A stretch of DNA of 64,000 nucleotides from Cloacibacillus sp. An23 (lineage in GTDB: Bacteria > Synergistota > Synergistia > Synergistales > Synergistaceae): positions 62,001-126,000 of the forward strand of contig NZ_NFJQ01000005.1 in NCBI RefSeq assembly GCF_002159945.1, in the 5' to 3' direction. The position numbers and the translations under genes are program-made. The notes below the pieces were generated by a model, which had not been told where the DNA came from, made no database searches, and saw only the letters and a list, made by a program, of their open reading frames with translations. Position 1 is the stretch's first letter. Every line of letters begins with the position of its first letter. This document shows, one piece after another, positions 25,573 through 33,530 of the stretch.

Positions 25573-26571
25573 CTAGCGGATGACTTCGTTGACCCAGCGG
25601 TCCACGTATTCCTTGCGTTTGTCGCCCTTGTGCTCCGCTCCGACCGTCAGCAGCTTCACGTGAGACATGTCGAGCGCGGGGTTGTCGATGACGAGCCCCT
25701 TGACGACGGGGATGTAGTTGATCTTCTTGGCGAGGAAGAGTTCGCCGAGCTTTTTGCTCGTCGCCCAGTCGACGAAAGCCTTCGCCTCGTCCATGTTCTT
25801 CGCGCCGTTGATGATGCCGGTCGCCTCGATGCCGAAAGTTACGCCTTCTTTCGGATACGTTATGACGACCGGGTAGCCCTGCTGCTGAATGTCGAGCGCG
25901 TCCACAAGATAGAAGACGCCGCTCGCCGCCTGTCCCTGCGCTATCGGCAGAGCGCCGCCCGCGCCGCTCTTCGTGTAGAGCTGTATGTTCTGGTGCAGCT
26001 TCTTCTGATAGTCGAACGCGCCGTCCACTCCGTAAATGGCGATGAGCGTGTAGATGCGCTCCGTAGCCGTGCCGGAAGTGCGCGCGTCGGCCATCTGCAG
26101 GCCGTTCTTATAAGCCGGGTCTAGCAGGTCCTGCCACGACTCAGGGGCCTTCATGCCGTTCTTCTTCAGGAAATCCGTGTTGGTGAGAAAACAGAGCGGG
26201 ATAAGCCCGATGCCGGTCCAGCGGTTGCCAGGGTCCCTGTACTCCGCGGGCGTCAGCTCCTGCTCCTTCGGAGCGTATTCGGCGAATACGCCCGCGTCGC
26301 AGCCCGCCGTGTAAACGTCGGCGGGGCCGCCGAGCAGGATGTCCACCTGCGGGTTTTTCTTCTCAGCGTTGAGACGCGCGAGCGCCTCGCCCGACGAGAA
26401 GCGTATGAAGTTGACCTTGATGCCTGTGTCCTTCGTGAACTGCTCGAAAACCTGCGTCGCGTACTTCTCAGGCATGACCGTATAGGCGTTGAGCGTCGCG
26501 GCATGCGCCGCCGCGCCGACAGCCGAAGCGATTAGCAGCGACAAAACGACTGCGAAAACCTTCCTGCGCAT
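25573..26571 (-). CDS. ABC transporter substrate-binding protein (Fe3+-type, FbpA-like)
   Basis: This 332-residue protein has a signal peptide (MRRKVFAVVLSLLIASAVGA, cleavage near AHAA). The class II periplasmic binding fold follows: LNAYTVMPEKYATQVFEQF, FSSGEALARLNAEKKNPQVD, ILLGGPADVY. The paired Tyr residues expected in a true ferric-binding protein cannot be confidently identified, so iron, 2-aminoethylphosphonate or another ligand remain possible. GGGAG supports ATG 26571 over GTG 26580. It is the first gene of the operon. Confidence 0.85.
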   Translation of the reverse strand: MRRKVFAVVLSLLIASAVGAAAHAATLNAYTVMPEKYATQVFEQFTKDTGIKVNFIRFSSGEALARLNAEKKNPQVDILLGGPADVYTAGCDAGVFAEYAPKEQELTPAEYRDPGNRWTGIGLIPLCFLTNTDFLKKNGMKAPESWQDLLDPAYKNGLQMADARTSGTATERIYTLIAIYGVDGAFDYQKKLHQNIQLYTKSGAGGALPIAQGQAASGVFYLVDALDIQQQGYPVVITYPKEGVTFGIEATGIINGAKNMDEAKAFVDWATSKKLGELFLAKKINYIPVVKGLVIDNPALDMSHVKLLTVGAEHKGDKRKEYVDRWVNEVIR

Positions 26572-26630
26572 AAAAACCACTCCCGTAAAAAATTTCCCGC
26601 CGCGCGAAGCGGCGCGCGCAAAAGCGCGAT

Positions 26631-26646
26631 GTTACTGTAACGTTAC
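26631..26646. promoter_or_regulatory. Palindromic operator-like site upstream of the Fe3+-type ABC operon
   Basis: GTTACTGTAACGTTAC contains overlapping GTTAC/GTAAC inverted repeats 60 bp upstream of the binding-protein start. It lies just downstream of a possible minus-strand promoter (TTGTAA then TAAGTA). It may be a repressor site; it does not match the classic Fur box. Confidence 0.4.
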
Positions 26647-26755
26647 TTAAATGATAACATTATTTTACAAAAATAAAAATCGACTGAGCCGCCGCTAAAA
26701 ACAAAACGGACGCTGCGAAATTTATTGCCGTTCTCATACAGCAAACAAATTATAA

Positions 26756-26795
26756 TAAAACGGCGCGCGCCGGTGTTCCGTGCGCGCGCCGCGAT
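26756..26795. terminator. Terminator after fhs
   Basis: CGGCGCGCG (26761-26769) pairs with CGCGCGCCG (26783-26791). A T-rich tail follows on the minus strand, and a T-rich stretch also lies on the plus side. It ends the fhs transcript. Confidence 0.65.
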
Positions 26796-26815
26796 TTTCT
26801 TTTATTTCCTTGAGG

Positions 26816-28489
26816 CTAGAACAGACCGGATACTTTTCCGTTCGCGTCTACGTCGATGTTGCAGGCTGCGGGGCGCTTCGGGAGGCCCGGCATCGTCATT
26901 ACCGAGCCGGTGAGCGGGATTATAAAGCCCGCGCCGGCGGAGAGGCGTACTTCGCGCACGGTGAGGGTGAAGCCGGTCGGGCGGCCTTTTTTCGCCGGGT
27001 CGTCGGAGATCGACGACTGGGTCTTCGCCATGCAGATGAGCAGATCGTCTTTGCCTAGGTCGTGTATCTTCTTGAGGTCTTTTTCGGCTTTGTCGGTGTA
27101 GACTACTCCGTCGGCTCCGTATATCTTTGTCGCTATGGTCTCTATTTTCTCTTTCGGCGTGAGTTTCTCGTCGTAGAGGTAGTGGAAGGTGTTCGGCTTC
27201 TCGCAGGCCTTTATCACTTCTTCGGCCATCGCTATGCCGCCTTCGCCGCCTTTGGCCCAGATGTCGGATTCGACGACGGGTACGCCGAGTTTCGCGCACT
27301 TTTCCTGTATGAACTTAAGTTCTTCTTCGGTGTCTGTCGGGAAGGCGTTGAGCGCTACGACGACGGGGAGGCCGAAGGAGAGCATGTTCTCGACGTGTTT
27401 CTCAAGGTTCGGGATGCCCGCTTCGAGCGCCGCCATGTTTACTTTGCCGAGGTCCTCCTTGGCGACTCCGCCGTGCATCTTGAGCGCGCGTATCGTGGCG
27501 ACGATTACTACGGCGTTGGGCTTGAGGCCGGCGAGGCGGCATTTGATGTCGAAGAATTTCTCGGCTCCGAGGTCGGCGGCGAAGCCGGCTTCGGTTACGA
27601 AGTAGTCGGCGAGTTTAAGGCCGTATTTTGTCGCCATTACGCTGTTGCAGCCGTGGGCTATGTTGGCGAAGGGGCCGCCGTGGATGAAGGCCGGGACGTG
27701 CTCGAGCGTCTGAACCATGTTTGGCTTTATGGCGTCCTTGAGGAGCATCGCCATCGCGCCCTGCGCTTCGAGGTCGCGCGCGGTGACGGGCTTGTCTTCG
27801 TAGGTGTAGGCCACGATGATGTTCGCAAGGCGCTCCTTGAGGTCTTCTATGTTTTTGGAGAGGCAGAGTATCGCCATGACTTCGGAGGCGACTGTGATGT
27901 CGAATCCGTCCTGGCGCGGAACGCCGTCGACTTTGCCGCCGAGGCCTATAACTATGTTGCGGAGCGCGCGGTCGTTCATGTCGAGGACGCGCTTGAAGAC
28001 TATCCTGCGCGGGTCTATGTTGAGCGGGTTGCCCTGCTGGATGGAGTTGTCGAGCATCGCGGCGAGGAGGTTGTGCGCCGAGGTGATGGCGTGGAAGTCT
28101 CCAGTAAAGTGTATGTTTATGTCTTCCATCGGGACGACCTGGCTGTATCCGCCGCCGGCGGCTCCGCCTTTGACTCCGAATACGGGGCCGAGCGATGGCT
28201 CGCGCAGCGCAAGGGTGACTTTTTTGCCGAGCTTGGCGAGGGCTTGAGCGAGGCCGACCGAGGTGGTCGTCTTGCCTTCGCCCGCGGGTGTCGGCGTTAT
28301 CGCGGTGACGAGGATGAGCTTGCCGTCTTCGTCGTCTTTTACCTTGTCCCAGAGACCGAAGGATACCTTCGCCTTGTATTTCCCGTAGAGCTCAAGGTCG
28401 TCTTCGCTTATGTCCAGGCGTTTGGCCACCTCGGTTATCGGTTCCATCTTCGCCTGCTGCGCTATTTCGATGTCGCTCAGAAAAGCCAT
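26816..28489 (-). CDS. fhs: Formate-tetrahydrofolate ligase
   Basis: This 557-residue protein is a full-length Fhs (10-formyl-tetrahydrofolate synthetase). It carries the P-loop [52 protein letters not shown] and [11 protein letters not shown]. It joins formate to tetrahydrofolate with ATP, or runs in reverse to make ATP in purine and amino-acid fermenters. AGGAGTG precedes ATG 28489; the upstream ATG at 28498 is not used. It is monocistronic with a strong terminator. Its presence fits glycine/one-carbon metabolism elsewhere in the window. Confidence 0.95.
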   Translation of the reverse strand: MAFLSDIEIAQQAKMEPITEVAKRLDISEDDLELYGKYKAKVSFGLWDKVKDDEDGKLILVTAITPTPAGEGKTTTSVGLAQALAKLGKKVTLALREPSLGPVFGVKGGAAGGGYSQVVPMEDINIHFTGDFHAITSAHNLLAAMLDNSIQQGNPLNIDPRRIVFKRVLDMNDRALRNIVIGLGGKVDGVPRQDGFDITVASEVMAILCLSKNIEDLKERLANIIVAYTYEDKPVTARDLEAQGAMAMLLKDAIKPNMVQTLEHVPAFIHGGPFANIAHGCNSVMATKYGLKLADYFVTEAGFAADLGAEKFFDIKCRLAGLKPNAVVIVATIRALKMHGGVAKEDLGKVNMAALEAGIPNLEKHVENMLSFGLPVVVALNAFPTDTEEELKFIQEKCAKLGVPVVESDIWAKGGEGGIAMAEEVIKACEKPNTFHYLYDEKLTPKEKIETIATKIYGADGVVYTDKAEKDLKKIHDLGKDDLLICMAKTQSSISDDPAKKGRPTGFTLTVREVRLSAGAGFIIPLTGSVMTMPGLPKRPAACNIDVDANGKVSGLF

Positions 28490-28580
28490 GCGTATCACTC
28501 CTGATGATTTTTTTATATTAAAAGCGAATCGTGTAAAAAATTTATAAAATATCGAGCGCGCGTCTTTTCACGTGCCGCGT

Positions 28581-28976
28581 TCAGCGCGCCGCGCCGTCTA
28601 TAGCCTCGTTCGAAAGTTCGTCGGCGCGTTTGTTCTGCGCGCGCGGCACCCATTCATAGGTGACTTCCATGCCTTCGGCGACGCTCCACGCCTCGCGCGC
28701 GAGCTCGCGCAGATGGGGCAGGTTTATCTTCCACTGTTTCGAGAGCTGGCTCACGACGAGCTTGCTGTCGCCGCGCACAAGGAGCTTCGTCACGCCGCGT
28801 TCGCGCGCTGCTTTGAGCAGAAGTATCGCGGCGTTGTACTCGGCTTCGTTGTTCGTTTTTTTGCCGAGATAGGCCGCCGTCTCCCATACGACGCCGCCGT
28901 CCTCGCCGGCGAGCCACGCTCCCGCGCCCGCCTCGCCTGGATTGCCGCGCGAGGCCCCGTCAAAGTATCCCGTCAT
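28581..28976 (-). CDS. Ribonuclease HI family protein
   Basis: This 131-residue protein has the RNase H fold with the four acidic catalytic residues: Asp6 in YFDGASRGNPG, Glu in NNEAEYNAAI, Asp in LVRGDSKLVVSQL and Asp in NKRADELSNEAID. It should cleave the RNA strand of RNA-DNA hybrids, or act as a short RnhA-like nuclease. GGGGGGAG precedes the ATG. It is divergent from ybaK. The protein lacks the basic handle region of E. coli RnhA, so it belongs to the short bacterial/archaeal type. Confidence 0.87.
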   Translation of the reverse strand: MTGYFDGASRGNPGEAGAGAWLAGEDGGVVWETAAYLGKKTNNEAEYNAAILLLKAARERGVTKLLVRGDSKLVVSQLSKQWKINLPHLRELAREAWSVAEGMEVTYEWVPRAQNKRADELSNEAIDGAAR

Positions 28977-29050
28977 TTCATTACTCCCCCCGCCGCAGTT
29001 TTTGCGTTATACTTTCCTATTATATGCGACTGAGATTCGGAGGTAAACAG

Positions 29051-29530
29051 ATGGCCGCTGTAAAAAAGACAAACGCAGTGCGGCAGCTCGAGAGCAAAAA
29101 AATCCCGTTCGAGCTGCTTGAGTACGATATAGACGAAGAGCTGCTCTCCGCCGAGGACGCCGCGGCGAAGACCGGCATAGCCGAGGAGCGCACCTTCAAG
29201 ACGCTCTGCTGCCGCGGAGACAAAACGGGCGTTATGATGGTCTGCGTCCCCGCCGGGCGCGAGCTTGACTTCAAAGCGCTCGCCGCGGCCAGCGGCAACA
29301 AGAGCGCGGAGCTCGTGCATCTCAAAGAAGTGCAGGGGCTGACCGGCTACGTGCGCGGAGGCTGTTCGCCGCTCGGCACAAAGAAAAAATATCCGGTCGT
29401 CATAGACGACTCGGCGATGAAGTTCGACTTCATCACGGTCAACGCGGGGCACCGCGGCCTGCTCTTCAAGCTCGCGCCCGCCGACCTCGTGAAGGCGACC
29501 GAAGCGAAGCTCGCGCCGATAATGAGATGA
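29051..29530 (+). CDS. ybaK: Cys-tRNA(Pro)/aminoacyl-tRNA deacylase (YbaK/EbsC family)
   Basis: This 159-residue protein belongs to the YbaK editing-domain family: KKTNAVRQLESKKIPFELLEY, AAKTGIAEERTFKTL, VPAGRELDFKALAAASGNKSAEL and GYVRGGCSPLGTKKKYPVVID. It removes wrongly charged Cys from tRNA(Pro) in trans. ATG 29051 lies seven bases after GGAGGT; the upstream start at 29024 is rejected. Its last four bases overlap the next gene (ATGA), so an EamA transporter is translated with it. Confidence 0.9.
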   Translation: MAAVKKTNAVRQLESKKIPFELLEYDIDEELLSAEDAAAKTGIAEERTFKTLCCRGDKTGVMMVCVPAGRELDFKALAAASGNKSAELVHLKEVQGLTGYVRGGCSPLGTKKKYPVVIDDSAMKFDFITVNAGHRGLLFKLAPADLVKATEAKLAPIMR

Positions 29531-30447
29531 CGCTGGAAGCGGGCGGCGCGGCCCCGAAGAGATGGCAGCTCCTGCTCGCGTACTTTCTCATGTACGTCGT
29601 GTGGGGCTCTTCGTATCTCGCGATACGGTATTCCGTCGAGACTATTCCGCCGCTCCTTTCCGGCGGCATAAGGTTCATGACGGCGGGACTCGTGCTTCTG
29701 CCGCTGCGCCTCGCCCGCACGCGCGACTTTCCGACCGCGAGGGGCTGGCGGCTCGCCTTCCTCACCTCGCTGCTGCCCTTCTCCGTCACCTATGGGCTAA
29801 TCACGACCGCCGAGACGGTCATACCGTCGTCGATAGCGGCGCTGCTGCTCGCTATTGAGCCGCTGTGGTTCTGTCTGCTCGGCTGGCTGTTCTTCAACGG
29901 CAGAAGGCCGGCCGCGCGCCACTGCATAGGCATAGCGGCGGGCTTCGCCGGCGTGTGCATTCTTATAGCGGGAGACCCGAACGCGGACCTGTCGCTGCGC
30001 ACCGGCTATACCTTCTGGATGCTGCTCGTCGTCGCGGCGAGCGTGACGTGGGTGCTCGGCGCTTTCTTTTCTAAAAATCCCGGAATCCACGGAGACCCGC
30101 TCACCGTATCCGGAATGCAGATGATCTGCGGCGGCGCGCAGATGTTCGCGCTTCAGCTCGCGCTTGCGGCCTGCACCGGCGAGTTCCCGGACGCCGGCGG
30201 ATTTTCGCTGCGCTCCGGCGTCGCGCTCTGCTACCTGATATTTTTCGGTTCGCTGGCCGGCTACACATCGTTCGTCTGGCTCATGCGCTGCCAGCCGGCG
30301 AACCGCGTCGCCACGCACGCCTTCGTCAATCCCGTCATCGCCGTGATAATGGGCGGCCTCGCCGGCGGCGAACCGATACACGCGAACGTGATCGCAGCCG
30401 CGGCGCTCGTGGTCTTCTCCGTAATCGTAATGATATGGGAAAAATAA
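29527..30447 (+). CDS. EamA/DMT superfamily permease
   Basis: This 306-residue protein has ten predicted helices in two EamA repeats (residues 15-145 and 160-300). It carries VVWGSSYLAIRYSVETIPP, FAGVCILIAGDP and LMRCQPANRVATHAFVNPVI. EamA transporters export amino acids, amines or other metabolites. It overlaps ybaK by 4 bp and is in the same transcript. The substrate is unknown. Confidence 0.87.
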   Translation: MTLEAGGAAPKRWQLLLAYFLMYVVWGSSYLAIRYSVETIPPLLSGGIRFMTAGLVLLPLRLARTRDFPTARGWRLAFLTSLLPFSVTYGLITTAETVIPSSIAALLLAIEPLWFCLLGWLFFNGRRPAARHCIGIAAGFAGVCILIAGDPNADLSLRTGYTFWMLLVVAASVTWVLGAFFSKNPGIHGDPLTVSGMQMICGGAQMFALQLALAACTGEFPDAGGFSLRSGVALCYLIFFGSLAGYTSFVWLMRCQPANRVATHAFVNPVIAVIMGGLAGGEPIHANVIAAAALVVFSVIVMIWEK

Positions 30448-30545
30448 AAATAATCCTCTCTCCGCCGGAGTGATAAATGCTGTAAAATAGTGATGGAACG
30501 CTGTAAGTTTTCAGACTTCAATACCCATTGAAAGGAGACATTTCA

Positions 30546-30929
30546 ATGTCAAGAGAAGTAATAAGCACGACGAACGCACCGGCGGCGATAGGCCCCTATT
30601 CACAGGCGATCAAGGCCGGCGGATTCCTTTTCATTTCGGGGCAGATCCCGCTCGATCCCGCGACCGGCGCCGTGGTGCCGGGATGCGTAGGCTGCCAGGC
30701 CGAGCAGTCGCTCAAGAACCTCTCCGCGATACTCGCGAGCCAGGGGCTCACGACCGCCGACGTAGTCAAGACGACGGTCTTCATCAAGGATATGAACGAC
30801 TTCGCGACGGTCAACGAGGTCTACGCGAAATACTTCGCCGAGAACGCCCCCGCGCGCTCCTGCGTCGAGGTTGGCCGTCTTCCGAAGGACGTGCTCGTGG
30901 AGGTCGAGGCCATAGCGGTCTGCAAGTAA
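30546..30929 (+). CDS. ridA: RidA family enamine/imine deaminase
   Basis: This 127-residue protein is a canonical Rid[55 protein letters not shown] and the catalytic Arg in [20 protein letters not shown]. RidA hydrolyses reactive 2-aminoacrylate and similar enamines to keto acids. AAAGGAG precedes ATG 30546. The iron-sulfur serine dehydratase genes, whose reaction yields aminoacrylate, lie 0.4 kb downstream in opposite orientation, suggesting a shared metabolic job. A hairpin plus T-run follows (30946-30977). Confidence 0.93.
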   Translation: MSREVISTTNAPAAIGPYSQAIKAGGFLFISGQIPLDPATGAVVPGCVGCQAEQSLKNLSAILASQGLTTADVVKTTVFIKDMNDFATVNEVYAKYFAENAPARSCVEVGRLPKDVLVEVEAIAVCK

Positions 30930-30945
30930 GAGATTATAAAACAAA

Positions 30946-30977
30946 AGAGCGGGCGCTTTCGCGGCGTCCGCTTTTTG
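30946..30977 (+). terminator. Terminator after ridA
   Basis: GAGCGGGCGC ... GCGTCCGCTTTTT forms a GC-rich hairpin with one internal mismatch or wobble, followed by five T residues, about 20 bp past the ridA stop. Confidence 0.6.
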
Positions 30978-31011
30978 CTGTTTTATAGTGACTTAACTTT
31001 TACATAACAAC

Positions 31012-31174
31012 ACCGTCGTTCCGCAAATGTATAGTGCGGAACCTCCGTCCTAAACACCGGGGCTGAACAACGCGATGTAGCTGCAAAAGCTGCCGCGTGA
31101 TATAGGACGGAGGCCCCGCAGAGCCTGCCCCGTTTCATCGGGCACAGGAGATTTGCGGGGCGACATGATTTTTT
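31012..31174 (+). ncRNA. Structured RNA candidate, 6S-like rod with pseudoknot potential
   Basis: No gene is visible here, but the sequence folds well. 31015-31028 pairs with 31151-31164 (14 bp, two G-U) as a closing stem. An internal 11-bp perfect helix joins 31042-31052 to 31103-31113. A 13-nt unpaired segment lies on the 5' side, and a 3' segment of about 37 nt holds a hairpin (CCTG-CCC with GGG-CA-CAGG). ATGATTTTTT follows the closing stem like a terminator. A TACATA box at 31001 may be its -10. Closing stem, bubble and terminal stem resemble 6S RNA; identity is not proven. Confidence 0.5.
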
Positions 31175-31309
31175 GATGAAAAGTTAATCAACTATGAGAG
31201 AGGCGCGCCGCCGCGAAGCATGGAACCACCGGCGTCCTGGCGCGGCGGGGGCGCTCTTTTGATTTTTTATGGACTCCGGAAACGAGCCTGGCGGCCGGCG
31301 TACTTCAGC
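31175..31309. other. Intergenic region with imperfect GC-rich inverted repeat
   Basis: Between the structured RNA and the sdaAA stop lie GCCGCCGCG (31207-31215) and CGCGGCGGG (31240-31248), an imperfect inverted repeat followed on the plus strand by T-rich sequence. It may end the RNA or serve the convergent sdaAA transcript. No gene is seen. Confidence 0.35.
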
Positions 31310-32191
31310 CTATCCGCCGAGTTTGCCCGTTTCGCCTATTCTTTTGACTATCTCCGCCGCGGCCTGCGTCACGGCCAGGCCGCCCTGCGAGGTCTCGCGC
31401 AGCGCCGGGGCCATCATGCGGCCTATCTGCCCCATCGAGTCTATCACTTCGTCGAGCGGTATCGCGGACTCTATGCCGGCGAGCGCCATATCCGCGCAGA
31501 GCACGCCGTTCGCGACGAGTATGCCGTTGCGCTTTATGCACGGGCACTCTACGAGGCCGCCGACCGGGTCGCATACGAGGCCGAGGACGGACTTGAAGGT
31601 CATTGCCGCCGCGTGCGCGCAGGCCGGCGGAGAGCCGCCTTCGAGATAGACGAGCGCAGCCGAGCCCATGGCCGCCGCCGCGCCGCACTCGGCCTGGCAG
31701 CCGCCGTCGGCTCCAGCGAGCGTCGCGCGGAATGCGGTCACCTCGCCTACGGCGCCGGCAGTTATCAGCGCGCCGGTCAGCAGCTCGTCCGTATCCTTGC
31801 CGCCGCCGCGGAAAAATTCCCACGCGAATATCATGCCCGGTATTATGCCGCAGCTTCCGGCGGTCGGGGCGGCGACTATGCGGCCCATGACGGCGTTGTA
31901 CGAGGCTACCTCCATCGCCGTCGCCGAGGCCGCCGCTATGAACTCGCCCGCCATGCCGCCGCCGCGCGCGCGCAGCTTCGCCCCCATCGGGGCTTCTATG
32001 CGGCATGGTATCTCGTTCGCGCAGGCTTCCTTCACGCTGCGGCGCATGTCCGCGAGACGCTCAGCCATGCGCGCGCGAATCTCCTTCGCCTCTATGCCGC
32101 TATCCTTCGAGTCGAGGATTATCACGGCCTCGGGAAACGATATTTTCTTCTCCTCTGCGAGCGCGACTATCTTTTCGACGGCCTTGAGCAT
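31310..32191 (-). CDS. sdaAA: L-serine dehydratase, iron-sulfur type, alpha subunit
   Basis: This 293-residue protein is the catalytic subunit of the oxygen-sensitive 4Fe-4S serine dehydratase. The cluster cysteines are in APTAGSCGIIPGM, GGCQAECGAAAAMGSAALVY and CDPVGGLVECPCIKRN. It deaminates L-serine to pyruvate and ammonia. It overlaps the beta subunit gene by one base (TGATG), so the two are coupled. The enzyme type fits anaerobic amino-acid fermentation and removal of aminoacrylate by the nearby RidA. Confidence 0.93.
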   Translation of the reverse strand: MLKAVEKIVALAEEKKISFPEAVIILDSKDSGIEAKEIRARMAERLADMRRSVKEACANEIPCRIEAPMGAKLRARGGGMAGEFIAAASATAMEVASYNAVMGRIVAAPTAGSCGIIPGMIFAWEFFRGGGKDTDELLTGALITAGAVGEVTAFRATLAGADGGCQAECGAAAAMGSAALVYLEGGSPPACAHAAAMTFKSVLGLVCDPVGGLVECPCIKRNGILVANGVLCADMALAGIESAIPLDEVIDSMGQIGRMMAPALRETSQGGLAVTQAAAEIVKRIGETGKLGG

Positions 32192-32853
32192 CAGTCTTCA
32201 CCCTCTATCTTTATCACGCGGACGATGCCCGGGTGCATGTTTTTCATGACCTCGGCGTCTACGTCGGCCCCCGCGGGGTCGAGTTCTATCACCATCGTCG
32301 CGAGGCCGCCGCGCGAGTCGCGGTGCAGCTTCATCGTCGCGATGTTGACGCCGTGCGCCGAAAGATACGACGTGACGGCGCTGACGACGCCCTGCACGTC
32401 CCTGTTCATTATTATCACGGCCGGCAGCGCGCACGAGATGTCCACCTGAAAGCCGTCGAGCTTGTGGAGCATCACCGCGCCGCCGCCTATCGAGTAGCCG
32501 ACCGCCTCCATCGCGCGCCCTTCGCCCGTTACGACGACGCGCACGGAATTCGGATGCGCGCCGGCGACCTCCTCAGTGTGGAACTCGAACTCGAGCCCGG
32601 CCTCGCGCGCGAGCCCGAAGGCGCGCCTTATGCCAGGGTCGTCCGGCCTCATGCCCATGAGCCCGGCGACGAGCGCCTTGTCCGTGCCGTGGCCCGCGCC
32701 CGTGCTCGCGAAGCTGCCGCGCATGTAGAGCGCGGCCTTTTTTATCTCACCGCCCCAGCACATGCGGACGATGCGCCCGATGTGCGCGGCTCCCGCCGTG
32801 TGGCTCGACGACGGCCCGACCATGACGGGCCCGATGATTTCCCAAACAGGCAT
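32191..32853 (-). CDS. sdaAB: L-serine dehydratase, iron-sulfur type, beta subunit
   Basis: This 220-residue protein starts PVWEIIGPVMVGPSSSHTAG, the typical serine-binding loop of the beta domain. It ends with an ACT domain (DISCALPAVIIMNRDVQGVV, VNIATMKLHRDSRGGLATMV) expected to sense serine. It pairs with the alpha subunit. ATG 32853 follows GGGGTGAT; the frame is open further upstream but without similarity. It is the first gene of the operon. Confidence 0.93.
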   Translation of the reverse strand: MPVWEIIGPVMVGPSSSHTAGAAHIGRIVRMCWGGEIKKAALYMRGSFASTGAGHGTDKALVAGLMGMRPDDPGIRRAFGLAREAGLEFEFHTEEVAGAHPNSVRVVVTGEGRAMEAVGYSIGGGAVMLHKLDGFQVDISCALPAVIIMNRDVQGVVSAVTSYLSAHGVNIATMKLHRDSRGGLATMVIELDPAGADVDAEVMKNMHPGIVRVIKIEGED

Positions 32854-33143
32854 ACGATCACCCCGATTGTCAGTGATTGTGCGATACGAGGCTATCTTAT
32901 ATGAAGCGGAGCGAAAAGACAAACGCGCGCGCAAGGCGCACGGATTTCCCGTAATTCACGCGGAGTACATGCGCGCCGTCCGGCGCCCGGACGCGCGGGG
33001 CGCGCGTATGTACGCGCAAAACTCCCGTGCGCGGCTGAAAAAGAGCGCTAAAGCGCGCGGCCTTCCAGAGATGAGGCAGCGACTCATAAATTCCGAAAAA
33101 GTCCGCAGCGCGGAGACGTGCGAAAAAATTTCAGTTTCCGCCC

Positions 33144-33171
33144 TTGACAAATAAAATCTTCGGTGTATCAT
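33144..33171 (+). promoter_or_regulatory. Strong promoter of the lysW operon
   Basis: TTGACA (33144-33149), a 16-bp spacer and TATCAT (33166-33171) form a near-consensus sigma-70 promoter. Transcription should start near 33178, giving a leader of about 185 nt. The preceding part of the gap (32854-33140) holds no recognisable gene. Confidence 0.75.
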
Positions 33172-33177
33172 ACCTCA

Positions 33178-33362
33178 GCAGGATAAATGAACTTTTTGTT
33201 ATTTTATCCAATCTAAATAGTTAAATCTACAGCATTTTATAAACCTCCGTAAGAAATTCAGCGGAACATGAGGCTGTAAGAGACAAATTATTAGATAAAT
33301 GGAGAACAAAAAGTTCAGCTAGATTTAATAAAAAATAAAATTTTTAACGGAGGTATTTTTTT
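33178..33362 (+). promoter_or_regulatory. AT-rich structured leader of lysW with anti-Shine-Dalgarno sequence
   Basis: The leader is far richer in A+T than its surroundings and has four complementary pairs. GGATAAA/TTTATCC (33181-33187 with 33203-33209) encloses a loop whose 13 bases (33188-33200) are perfectly complementary to 33305-33317. TTAAATCTA (33222-33230) matches TAGATTTAA (33320-33328). ACCTCCGT (33243-33250) is complementary to the ribosome-binding region ACGGAGGT (33347-33354). The long-range pairs cross each other, so they imply pseudoknots or alternative folds that expose or hide the lysW start. It does not resemble the lysine riboswitch or a T-box. Confidence 0.6.
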
Positions 33363-33530
33363 ATGAAAGCTGTATGCTGTGTCTGCGAGGCCGACGTCAC
33401 CGTACCGGAGGATTGCTGCGAAGGCGAGCTCGTCATCTGCCCCGACTGCGGGACCGAGCTCGAGGTCGTTTCGCTCGAACCGCTCACGCTCGAGGAAGCG
33501 CCGCAGGTTCAGGAAGACTGGGGAGAATAA
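33363..33530 (+). CDS. lysW: Amino-group carrier protein LysW
   Basis: This 55-residue acidic protein has a zinc-binding arrangement of cysteine pairs (CCVCEADV, and CPDCGTELEVV). It ends in the signature EDWGE, whose terminal Glu is attached to alpha-aminoadipate (lysine route) or glutamate (ornithine route). The intermediates then travel on this carrier through LysX, Y, Z, J and K. GGAGGT precedes the ATG. The stop overlaps the lysX start (TAATG). Because of its small size it is easily missed by gene callers. Confidence 0.95.
   Translation: MKAVCCVCEADVTVPEDCCEGELVICPDCGTELEVVSLEPLTLEEAPQVQEDWGE

Noticed and set aside
27062-28504. Plus-strand open frame of 480 codons opposite fhs
   Set aside because: Shadow of the formate-tetrahydrofolate ligase gene; composition is biased and no motif is present.
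33178-33362. Lysine riboswitch or T-box upstream of lysW
   Set aside because: The conserved lysine-aptamer core and the T-box sequence are not present; the leader is AT-rich with different pairings.
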